Assembly (NCBI GenBank): GCA_015680685.1 | Contig: MNCI01024352.1 | Location: forward strand, 511,319 to 575,318 | DNA from: Gnetum montanum | Taxonomy: Eukaryota > Streptophyta > Gnetopsida > Gnetales > Gnetaceae | Length of the DNA stretch: 64,000 nucleotides | Direction: 5' to 3' | Shown: positions 34,400 to 44,559 of the stretch, piece by piece | How the letters are laid out: the number at the start of each line of letters is the position of its first letter | How positions within the stretch are numbered: the first letter of the stretch is position 1 | Translations under genes and position numbers: made by a program | Notes under the pieces: generated by a model | Databases searched by the model: none | What the model was told of the DNA's origin: nothing | What the model saw: only the letters and a program-made list of their open reading frames with translations

Positions 34400-35760
34400 T
34401 CATGGATCTATACAACATCATCAATAGACTAATCCTTCCAATGGATCAAATATTCATGCCTCTTAACTCCTTGAGTGCTAGAGGCTTTCCTACACTTGAG
34501 TGTGATTACCTTTCTCTTCATTGAAGGCTTAGTCTGATTAATAGCCCTCTTCAACTCATCGATGCTACCCTATATGGTCTCCTCATCAACTAGTCCATGA
34601 TAGTGTACAAGATCTAAAATATTAAAAACAAAAGACACACTAACATCATTTGGTAAATCAATCTCAAAAGCATTGTTATTGATTTTAGCCTTGACTTTAA
34701 AAGGCCCCATATTCTTGACTTTCAATTTAGATAAGTTAACATCTCTTGACTACTTCTTCTTCAAGTACATCCAAACTAAGTCACCAATAGCAAAACTAGA
34801 TTTTTGTTTATCCTCATTCCTTTTAAGGACTCTCTCTCTAGCCTTCCTCTTAAAATTTGATTTTACTTATGCATGGATATCCCTCATCTCTTGCACAAAA
34901 TCAACACTAAGTTATGCTTCACCATCAAAGCACTTCGAAGTATCCACCATCTTTGGACAAAACCCATAATTTACCTCAAATGGACTTTTGCCAATAGCAA
35001 CATGAAAAGCATTATTGTATGAAACTTAGCATGACATAATAATTTTTACCACCTATTTGGTTGTCCATCATACAAACATCTTAATATGTTTAACAAGGAT
35101 TTATTCACCACCTCTGTTTGACCATCAGATTGTGGATGATATGTAATAGAAAAATTTAACTTTGTATCTAAACTTTTCCAATGGGACCTCCAAAAGTAAC
35201 TTGTGAATCTGCAGTCTTTGTTACTAACAATATTCAAAGGAATACCATGTAACTTCACAATAGGCTAGAAAAACATTTTGCCACATGAGAAGCATCACTT
35301 ACCTTCTTAAATTAAATAAAATTTGCCATCTTGGAGAACCTATCCACAATAACAAAAATTACATCATTTCCACTCTTAGTCTTTGGAATACCACTCACAA
35401 AGTTCATTGACACACATTTCCATGATTCGTTGAAAATTGACAAAGGCATATAGCGTCCATTCACACCTTTACTTCCTTTGAACTTTTAACATAACAAAAG
35501 CTCCTTCATAAATTTTGAAACTTTTTTTTCATACTAGGCTAAAAATAGTACCTACCCAAATTTTCCAATATCTTATCCCTACCCATGTGACCTACCATGC
35601 TACTATAATGATTTTGAAACAAAATATTTTTTCTAAAATCATAATTAGGAACACATACCTTTCCATTCTTAAATAATAATTCATCTTGAATATGATAGTT
35701 CCTCCACTAGTCCATCCTACTCATCAATGGTTCTTTAAGGCCCCTCCAAACCTACCAAAA
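34400..35760 (-). pseudogene. Integrase and chromodomain of element F
   Basis: The minus-strand translation shows a zinc-binding region (NHYSSMVGHMGRDKILENLG, then SFCYVKSSK; HHCC) near 35,600-35,500. A catalytic-core tail follows, open at 35,258-35,046, with FSITYHPQSDGQTEVVNKSL; the third catalytic Glu is kept as TEVV. Then come YNNAFHVAIGKSPFEVNYGF and the GDLVWMYLKKK box. Near 34,480-34,400, HEYLIHWKDQSIDDVVWIHE corresponds to the EYLVKWKG..W core of a chromodomain, which targets integration to chromatin marks in this clade. Several stops; not functional. Confidence 0.8.
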
Positions 35761-35789
35761 ATCATAATCATTCTCATACTAAGAAGCAA

Positions 35790-37085
35790 AATCACCCATA
35801 CCTTCCACATAATTTATGCTAAAATTCATCATTTGCACCCTAGATAATGCATCAGCCACCACACTGGCTTTTTCACTTTTATGCTTTAACACAAAATTGA
35901 ACTTCTATAACTGTGCAAGCAACTTCATCTACTTTGCACTCAACTTCTTTTTTGAGTTCAAAAATTGAAGTGCTTTGTGGTCCATCATCAAGGTGAACTC
36001 CTTGGAATATAAGTAATACCTCCAATGCTCAATTGCTTGAAGAATAGTGTACAAATCCTTCTCATATACACTATATTTTTACCTTGACTCATTCAATTTT
36101 TCTAAAAAGAAGGTAACTGGCCTACCTTCTTGTGAAAGTACCCCACCAATGGAAACTCCACTTGCATCCACTTCCACTAGAAAAAGCTTCCAAAAATCTA
36201 GAATTGAAAGCACCAATTCACTAGTAATCTTTACTTTCAATAAGTTAAAGCTTCCTTAGGTATCATTCTTTCATCTAAAATCTTTATTTTTCTTCAACAA
36301 AGTAAACATAGGCCACAAAATACTACTAAAATATTTAGTGAAAAATCTATAAAAACTTGGTAAACCAAGGAATGATCTTACCTCTCCAACATTCTTAAGA
36401 GTTGGCAAATTCCTAATAGCCTTCATCTTGGTAGCTTCCATATAAATCTAATTTTTAGAAACCACATGCCTCAAATATGTAAATTCTCTCTTGTAGAAAT
36501 GACTTTTCTTCACATGGATCACTAGTTGTGCCTTTTCCAACTTGAGACACATCATCTTAAAGTGATCCAAGTGCTCTTCCTTCTTAGAGCTATACACCAA
36601 AGTATTTTCAAAAAAGACAATACATTACTTACCAATTAAGTCCTTTAATGCATCATGCATCAACCTTATGAATGTAGTAGGTGCATTCGTGAGCCCAAAT
36701 AGCATCACCAACCACTCAAACAATCCATTTGGCATCTTGAAAGCTATCTTCCATTCATCTTCAAGCCTAATGCTAATTTGATGGTATCCACTCTTGAAAT
36801 TAATTTTGATAAGAATCTTCACATAATAAGAACATCAATCATATCATCCATCCTTGGAATAGGAAACCTATACCTCATTGTTATCCTATTTACTACCTTG
36901 GAATCAATGCAAATCCTCCATTCATTGTTATCCTTCTTTGGCACCTGCACTTCTAGAACTACACAAGATAAAATGGATTCCCTCATGAAGCCATTTTTAA
37001 GTAGCCCCTCTACTTCCCTTTGCAATTCAACCCTCTAATTTGGTTTTTGTTGGCACATTTGGCCATTCCATGGAAGTCATCTTAA
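35790..37085 (-). pseudogene. Reverse transcriptase and RNase H of element F
   Basis: Two open pieces, 37,025-36,819 (VPKKDNNEWRICIDSKVVNR) and 36,822-36,625 (INFKSGYHQISIRLEDEWKI, then GLFEWLVMLFGLTNAPTTF), are the RT core. The catalytic FxDD strand has become VFFENTLVYSSK near 36,610, so both Asp are lost. RNase H follows, with VDASGVSIGGVLSQEGRPV, YSVYEKDLYTILQAIEHWRY and LMMDHKALQFLNSKKK, ending VVADALSRVQMMNF near 35,800. The frame is cut off on its N-terminal side by the insertion at 37,094. Confidence 0.85.
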
Positions 37086-38000
37086 ACATTATTGTAAGAA
37101 TAGGAGAATGTGAATATGTTATTTCATATCATTGGTATGGAATTTAGGGGGTGTCCCATAATGGAATAATGGTGTGGAAAATAAAGAATACTAGGAATAA
37201 TCATGTTGCTACATACAATAGTCCAAAAATATTTTTTTTTTCAAAAAGAAGGAGAGAGGATATACTACCGTAGCATTTCTTTTTAATCTCTCAAGGAGGC
37301 AGTGATAAGGTTTGAAGTAATAAACAGTAAAATTTTTAATATGGAGAAACATTGGTTCGAGCTTCAAAGGTTACCCAGGCTGAGAGTCACGAAAATGGAA
37401 AAGATACGAGTTACAATTTCTGAAGAAATAAAAACAGCAAAACCAAAAAACAGAGATTATTCCATAAACAGCGCAGGCCTATATTCTGAATTTTTCCATT
37501 AAAACACATTCAAATCGCGACCCTGGTTCAGACGCGCATAACTGCGAAAGGTTTCAGATCTGTAAAAAAAATGCAAAAAAGGCAAAAACAAAGTGGCTTT
37601 GAAAATGGAGAACAGAGGATGGAGAACAGATCGATGAATTCATGGTCATTTTCTCTGATTAATTTTTCTCCTATTTTCAATTTAACTCCCGTATTTAATG
37701 GCCCTTGGATGAAGTTGCAGACTACGTATTGTTTTGTTTCGCCTTCATTTTCTGTGGTTAGAAATTCCACAATAAACATTCAAACACAGCCCAAGCGTCT
37801 CCTGCTGCAACTGATCGAAAAACAGTCCAGAAAAATGTCTGTTCTTTCATCAAATCGTGTTTTAACCAAAGCAGTATAAGTGCAAAACCGCCAACCGCGC
37901 GGTGCTTACCACAGCATAGGCAGGCACCAAAAAAAAGAAAAAACATAACCGCCATCGCCATGGGCATGGCCAAATCCCTAAGGAACAAAACCCCTTTGCC

Positions 38001-38252
38001 ATGGATGCAGCAGCAAACAAAAAAATGAAACCCTCGCCCACACGCAGAGACAGAATCGCATTTTGTTCTTCATTTTCAAATCACCCTCTTCTCCAGCACT
38101 GCCGCGGCAAAAGCAAGCTCTTGTTCTACACGGCAGTCCGCGTTGGTAGCGTCGCTGTTTTACCACCAAACCCTACCCGCCTCAGCACTATTTTTAAACA
38201 ATTCGGCGAATTTCGTGGTTGTGCGCCCTTAGAGAATACTAAAACAGGGTAA
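38001..38252 (+). other. Gene-like segment resembling a first exon (84 codons)
   Basis: This is an open frame starting MDAAANKKMKPSPTRR and ending LENTKTG, in a stretch richer in G+C and CpG than the surrounding DNA. It has the Ser/Arg/Lys-rich, acid-poor composition of plastid transit peptides (SSFSNHPLLQHCRGKSKLLF). It ends at a splice-donor-like CAGG|GTAATT. The opposite strand also has open frames here, so coding status is unproven. It could be a captured host exon, or promoter DNA of the LTR that happens to be open. Confidence 0.3.
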
Positions 38253-38910
38253 TTGCTGCAACAAGATTGAAAACAGAAACAACATCATAACTGGGAACTG
38301 ATTTCAAAATTTCAGGCGGTGAAAAATGGTAATCACAAATGTCATTCGCCCCTGGAACCTATAATCTGAAACAGCAGCCATGCTCGATGTCGAAGCATTC
38401 GATATTGCATACCGATCCACAAAATGCGACAGCAAAGACACGAAGGCATGCTAAGGCAGGTGTATAACCAAATCCGTAGAGCAAGAGATATTTCAACTGA
38501 TGCTGGAGTTGCAGTTTAATCCATCACCGAAACTTACCAATAATTTAATTATTCCAAGTGACGAGCTAAAGACTTACCTTTAATTATTCCAAGTCTTAAA
38601 ACATTCTTAAAATATTAATTTTCAAACATTATTATATATATAAGTTACTACTCATAAATTATTTGCAATATTAATGTTAAACTATTTGTAAAATATTTGT
38701 AATATTATATAAAATATTTGTAATAGTATAACTTCCTAACTATTTATAATTTATCATATTTACAAATATTAATGTTAACATAAATTCCTCCTAACTTTAT
38801 GTATAACTTCCTAACTACATAACTTCCTCCTAACTAAATGGGTAAGTTGTAACCTCCTTACTTGGGAGGAAAGTTATCTAGGACATTTTGGAATGTAACT
38901 ACCTTATGAA

Positions 38911-38924
38911 CCTTATAAAAAGGC
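38911..38924 (+). promoter_or_regulatory. TATA box of the nested LTR
   Basis: CCTTATAAAAAGGC lies in a promoter-like setting. It is followed by a non-coding stretch with short repeats of CACACTTGG/ACACTTG and by poly(A)-like signals 330-400 bases downstream, as expected for an LTR. Confidence 0.55.
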
Positions 38925-39480
38925 TTCAGGGGTAAGAACAATTGGTGGGTCTCACATATCACACTTGGGAAAAGACACTTGATACATCACACTTTGCAAA
39001 GCTACTAGCTAGCACTTGGGCTCTCACTTGAAGACACACTTTGGGTCTTGAGAAGACCATTTGTAAAGAAGATTGCTTGTAAGATGGCTTGCTAAAGGAA
39101 AGATTTTAGCCTCTTTGTCATAGTCCTGTGAGTTATGTTTTATTTTTGTTTTCTTTAAATTGTTTAGCTAGTGGTTTAGATAGTATCATCCTTGGCAAGT
39201 AATTTTGGGATTTTTAGATTGCTCTTACTGTTCTTGTTGCCCAATAAAAATTTCTGTTACAATTTTGTCATAGAAGCGCTTGTGTTTAAAAGCCTTAAGA
39301 GCATTTTAGTAATAAATTTTGTTATTGTGCAACGTATAGGAACTTCTATTGGGATTGTTGTAAGAGAGCCTCTGCTTGTAGTCCTGCCATTGAACAATTC
39401 AGTAGTCAAGAGGGTTCAGAAAATCTTTGGTATTTTGATGGGACCAGAATAGCTTCTCTTTATCTTTAAAGTGAATTTCC

Positions 39481-39679
39481 NNNNNNNNNNNNNNNNNNNN
39501 NNNNNNNNNNNNNNNNNNNNNNNNNNNNNNNNNNNNNNNNNNNNNNNNNNNNNNNNNNNNNNNNNNNNNNNNNNNNNNNNNNNNNNNNNNNNNNNNNNNN
39601 NNNNNNNNNNNNNNNNNNNNNNNNNNNNNNNNNNNNNNNNNNNNNNNNNNNNNNNNNNNNNNNNNNNNNNNNNNNNNNN
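39481..39679. other. Assembly gap (199 n)
   Basis: Unresolved bases inside the nested insertion, just before the segment shared with 1-277. Open frames spanning the n run are artefacts. Confidence 0.95.
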
Positions 39680-39916
39680 AACTCACAGTATTTGGCAAAG
39701 TAGGCTGAATCTCTTTAAAGTAAGTCATTTGTAGTTTACACAACGCAATCGTTACATTTCACACAACCGCACGCTGCAACAGCACACACACATACTCACA
39801 TTAACTACTGAGTTTATTTGGAGGTATCTGGGCCTTGGTGTTGCCAGAGACCAGCAGGCACCTAAATCCTATTCGAGGACACTCATTGGCAGTCGCGTCC
39901 TAAACGGTCGTGAACA
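39680..39916 (+). repeat. LTR end, copy 2
   Basis: Near-identical to 28-277, with a few substitutions and a short deletion near 39,737. It ends AAACGGTCGTGAACA, where element F sequence resumes. The high identity implies that the two insertions are young relative to F. Confidence 0.8.
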
Positions 39917-39919
39917 GTT

Positions 39920-41682
39920 TTATCCTATAAGCTCTCTTGTTTGAAATGGTAGCACCAAAAATGAAGTTAATTTAATGCTATACAGTCCTCATCGATGGTA
40001 GTTCATCCAATTCTCTCTTAAACATCTTGAAACATTTCTCCTTCAAGCATAGCATACTTGTAAGATGTTTAACCTACACATCATCATGATTAGTAATAAT
40101 TATTATCATAGCAACAAAATCAAAATTGGTTTCATCATGTTCCTTAATATATTCCCTCTCTCATAGAAGGATTAAGAAAGGATTTAAGTGAGCTTTACTA
40201 TCTCACTTATTCAACTATCATTGGAATCAAATCATGGATCCCATGAGGCCTAGGAACACTCCACATATTTCTTGCTCCATCAAACTCAGCACCATTATCA
40301 AAATTCCAAGGTCTACCAAGAATCAATCAAAATATGAATCCATTTTCCACGAAGCAAACAACTAGACCTAATCTAAAATAAAAAATTTCTATTAGGATAA
40401 CCTTCTCTATCTACATTCATCATGAATTCACATGAATTTAATTCATAAACATCCTTAATTTTTTAAGCATTAGGATTACCTCTCTAAAGACCTTGGCTTG
40501 ATGTCACTTTTACCTCCAAGGTTTACGCATCTTTGCCCTTGGCTGTATTATGAAGTGGACATTCCCATTACTTATCTTCCCATTCTCCACACTTCAAGCA
40601 CTTAATTTTTTATGAGTTATTACCTTGATCCTTGCCTTCCTTACCTTGGTTCCTCTTAGCCTTACCTTTCTCATCATCTCTTTCAGTCTTCTTATCTTGG
40701 TTGCCCTCCTTGTCTCTAGATTTTGACTTGGATACTTTCTCAGATCTGGGTCACTTCTCCTTCCCCTTGGAAGTTTTTTTGCTCATGTTTCCAAATCCAC
40801 CTAATTTTCTCTTAACCTTAATTGTCAAATCATAAGCCTCATCAAGAGTTTATGGCTTATAAAAAGACAACTCTTGCTGGTATGCCATTTTGATACCTCC
40901 TAAAAAGATTGAAGCCTATTGATACTCTTCCCATTTTACCTTACCTTGATGAAATAGACCAAAAAATTTTAAATAGAATTCTTTTACATTATTTTCACCT
41001 TACCTTAGAAATTTTAACTTCATAATGGTTTCTTACCTCTGATAAGACTGTTCAAATTTTCTCTTCAACCTGTATTTCATCATATCCCAATCTCTGATAG
41101 GTTGACCATTTTTTCTTTCATAATCCTAGGACTCCTTTTCCCACCAAGTAGAAGCCATACTTTCTAATATAGATTCAACAATAGATACCCTTAAGTTATC
41201 TAATACCTCTTCTAATTGAAAATGTTTCTCAAGCACTTGCAATAGCATTAGCAACATCTACATAATTGAAAGTCTTTAACTCAACATACAAAAGTTTGGC
41301 AACATTTTTGAATACTCTAGCAAGCTTGCCTCATCTCCCTCATCAAGCTTACCTAGGGAAGAAGTATTGAACACTAATAAAGCCCTTGGAGTTCTCATCT
41401 AAGGAATAGGATTCCCTCTCATTAAAATCTTTGGCTAATGATTTCATACACTTCCATAGTTGATTTGTCCTTACTCTTCATCTGCTCCATCTCCACTTGG
41501 TTGTGAAACTTCTTCATTTGAACATACAAGCTCTTAACCTTCATGTGTCTTGATATCACTAGGGCCAACATTTCTATCTACCTTTGCATTGATTTCATCT
41601 AACTAAGCAACCATCATTGCAAGATAGACTTCATGCTCACCATGTATTGATTCAAAGCTTGTACTTGTTTCTTCTTGGATGT
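39920..41682 (-). pseudogene. Gag and protease region of element F
   Basis: It begins at an ATG at 41,682 with MTSKKKQVQALNQYMVSMKS, a short distance inside the 5' LTR. A CLKCGEWEDK.WEC sequence near 40,590-40,550 is a zinc knuckle of the CCHC type with its His lost. The protease-linker part reads LILGRPWNFDNGAEFDGARN near 40,300, where LGRPW is typical. The frame ends with ELPSM-like and RAYRI sequence, which in intact elements leads straight into RT, but here meets the nested insertion. Many stops. Confidence 0.7.
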
Positions 41683-41730
41683 CATTTGAAATAAACAAAA
41701 TCCTCAACCACAATGCAAACAATAATAAAA

Positions 41731-41742
41731 CTCGACACCAAT
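41731..41742 (-). promoter_or_regulatory. Primer-binding site of element F
   Basis: The minus strand reads ATTGGTGTCGAG a few bases inside the 5' LTR. It is close to the ATTGGTATCAGAGC-type site complementary to initiator tRNA-Met, as expected for chromoviruses. Confidence 0.6.
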
Positions 41743-41750
41743 ACTAATAA

Positions 41751-42745
41751 TGCTAGAGTAGGTTCGCGTCATTAATAAATCAGCTACCAATATTGAATCT
41801 AAATATTATGTAAAGATAAAAAATTTTGCTAGAAAACTAGCTATCTTTAATTAATTTATTAGAATATTACAACCAAGTTTGCACACCTAACAAACCATTA
41901 AAAACCTGTCCCACTCAAATGATATTGTATAGCATGAAGCTCTATAACCACACAATGGTTGTTCTCAATGTAATACATAACTAATGGAGAATCTCTCTTC
42001 ACAACCTGAGACTGAGATCTTAACTCACAAGTAAGACACAAGAGAATAGAACATAATGACCAACACATCCAAGTTGATCTTGGAGCTACAACAACCTATT
42101 ACACTCACTTAGTGTGCTCACTCACTCTCTCTTACTCAACTCTTCAAACACAAGAGCTCTCTCTTACTCATCTCTATCAACAATGGTGAAGTACAATAAT
42201 GTTTATCACAAACTAGAAGACAAGAAACCTAGAAACCTTTTCTCAACTCAACTTGAGGCTCTTTGAATGTTTTTTGAGTCTTCTTATTGACTATTTCCAT
42301 CCTTTTCCACAACATTTTGGTTGTTTCTCAAATTGGGATAGGTGTTTTTGGAAATTTTCCCATCCATACAGGTTGTCTCTGATCTTGGAAAGACATCTCT
42401 ATGTGAACCTAGCTCTTAGCCAAGATATCTACTATTTTTACAAGACATCTCATCTTGGTGCCAAGATGCCTCTACAACTGGAAAGACATCTTGCCCGAGA
42501 TGTCTCATTAATAGTGAAGACTTCTCATCCGAGATGTTTCCTATTTTGGGGAGATGTCTCCCCCATCTTACCTAAGATGTCAGTCCAAATAGTTGAGACA
42601 TCTCCTTTGATCTTCAGATGTCTCTTGTCACTCCTAAGTTTTAACCAAGATGTCTGCTGGCCCTCCAAGACATCTCTCTAGTGTCCAAAACTTGAAAAAC
42701 ACACACATAGGAAAGAACAAGGGGATTGGAAAAGGCGTACCTACA
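41751..42745 (-). repeat. 5' LTR of element F
   Basis: TG (41,751) to CA (42,745) on the plus strand. The pair with 33,286-34,315 shows many substitutions and small indels, so the element is old. Both copies contain runs of AGACATCT/GATGTCT-type repeats. Confidence 0.8.
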
Positions 42746-42842
42746 CCAAAATCCTATTTTAATTGTAGAAGCATTCGAGCCCAAGATATTTGTAAGAGGA
42801 AGTTATGTCCATATCTTCATCTCCTATAGTAAAATTGTACAA

Positions 42843-44119
42843 ATATTGTAGCTTCAATTTTGATGAATCACAGCTCAAATTTGACATTTTTGAACATCCC
42901 AAATAGATTGGTAATATTAGATTCTAGGGAGGATATCATCCTAAGGAATTATTTTATAAATCTATTTTAACATATATTTAGTTTTAATTAAAAACTAGCT
43001 CAAAATTTCAATTTGATGATAAAAATTTGCAAAACATATGGCCTAAGTAGGGATAGGGTCCTAAATGCTTCATAAAAAAATTGTTATATCATCATATGTA
43101 TATAATCAAGTATTTATAAAGGCATACTAATTGACAAAAGAAAAACTTCCAAGGGTAATTGGATTTCAATATTTAATCATTAAATAAATAAAAGATTTGT
43201 ATGTGAGCATCATTAGCACTAAGAAGTAAATGATACAAGACGTTAATAAAATACTTTAGCAAGCATATTCCATCCACTTAAATAGAGAAATAATGTAATC
43301 TTTTTATTTAATTTATGAAATTCAAAAGAACTTATTGATAAACATTTAATACTATTAAATTAAAAATTAAACCTATGCAAAATTTCATATTGTGATAGCC
43401 TCACCTAAAAAAAACAAAAGTTAGCATGGATTTCCAACCTTGGATTTTGATTTGTAAGTGCATGAGTGGTTAAAGAATTAGCTAAGACCATGGCATTGAG
43501 CAATTAAGTCTATTGGTATGTAGTGAGGCACTGAAAAGGCCTATCCTTCCTACATTTATGCTAATAGCTACTTAAGACATTAGCAATGAGCCTATTATTA
43601 AGACCTGACCATTAGCACTTACTTTAGATCACATAGAAAAATTCAATATTAGCAATGAGGTTATACCAAGACCTATCATCTTGTTTTGGTAGCGAGGATA
43701 AACTAAGACCTATCCTCTAGAGATTCCTCAATTAAATATAATACATTTGGATTTTTTGGAACCTTTGTAACATTTCTAGTTTTTGAAATATTTAATACAA
43801 CTTTTGCTTATCCTATAATCTTAGACATTTGGTTCTAATCCTTATATCTCCATGAATAGATAAATAAAATAACATTTCTTACATAAGGGATTCTAACTTA
43901 TCTTGCATTTCAATGAAAAGAGCCTAGAGTAGTGATGGAAAAACATTCATTCTAAAAGTTTGTTTGAGATGAAACAAGTGTCATTGGAATCATTTTCTCA
44001 TGTACTTTCTAATTATGCATTTTATTTTATTTTCTAACATTTACTTTTTAATAATTACATTGATCTTTCATTTTTGTTTATATATTTTTATTGAATTATT
44101 AATGTAAGAGTTATGGAAT
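42843..44119. other. AT-rich sequence with a small tandem repeat
   Basis: No gene is recognised. Between 43,490 and 43,725 there are about four degenerate copies of a 45-60 base unit containing TTAGCAATGAGG and AAGACCTATCCTC. A GAGTGGTTAAAG at 43,465 resembles a tRNA box A, but no box B follows. Confidence 0.5.
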
Positions 44120-44559
44120 TTTTTTGAGGTACAATCTCATCATTTATATAATAAGAGGGATGAACCCCCAAATAAGCAATTATAACAATGGTATTATCAT
44201 GGAGGATTGAAGATCCTCCAATAAAACAAATGAACACCCGTGCCAATCAAAAAGCCCTAAGCATTCCTATACAACATCAAAACTAAAGACCAAAAAATAG
44301 CCATGTGCAACATCATAAAGTTCATTTAAAATAGAGGGTATGTATATTCAAAAAAGTAGAAAAACACATAGTTTATGAGTGCCACATTGGCTCATCTCAC
44401 AAGAAGTCATGAGTACTAAATGTTATTATCGTACATTCATGGATGTTTTCCTTAAAAGTAAAAGTTGGAGAATGCTTTCAAAATGCATTTATAGGAAGAG
44501 TTTAACTACTTCACACAAAAAGTGCAAGCATTTCACTTAAGCCAAATCCCCTAAGTGAC

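Larger units (their letters stand above)
37094..39916 (+). mobile_element. Nested insertion in F with an LTR-like right end
   Basis: Chromovirus F coding sequence stops near 37,085 and resumes near 39,920. The insert starts TGTAAGAATAGG and ends GTGAACA, giving TG..CA termini. Its last 237 bases are the repeat shared with 1-277. A TATA box (38,911) and AATAAA-type signals near 39,242 and 39,310 suggest U3-R-U5 structure in its right half. It includes a 199-base gap. No clear 5-base target duplication was found (TTAT versus GTTT), so the exact left end is uncertain. It may be one very long solo LTR or an element carrying foreign sequence. Confidence 0.55.
33286..42745 (-). mobile_element. Element F: Ty3/gypsy chromovirus, split by an insertion
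   Basis: LTRs at 33,286-34,315 and 41,751-42,745 are direct repeats, clearly more diverged than those of element D. On the minus strand the order is 5' LTR, PBS of initiator-tRNA-Met type, gag, protease region, reverse transcriptase, RNase H, integrase, chromodomain-like end, PPT and 3' LTR. A ~2.8 kb insertion (37,094-39,916) splits the pol frame at the AYR..M motif before the RT core. The internal order and the chromodomain identify a chromovirus. Target duplication is not clear. Confidence 0.85.

Noticed and set aside
37571-37988. Overlapping frames left of the gene-like segment as genes
   Set aside because: Both strands are open and no motif or start context favours either; only the 38,001-38,252 frame has extra support.
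39399-39743. Open frames running through the n runs (also 52,448-52,771)
   Set aside because: They are open only because unresolved bases contain no stops.
43455-43500. tRNA-Ser/Leu-like GAGTGGTTAAAG
   Set aside because: No box B and no foldable cloverleaf nearby.
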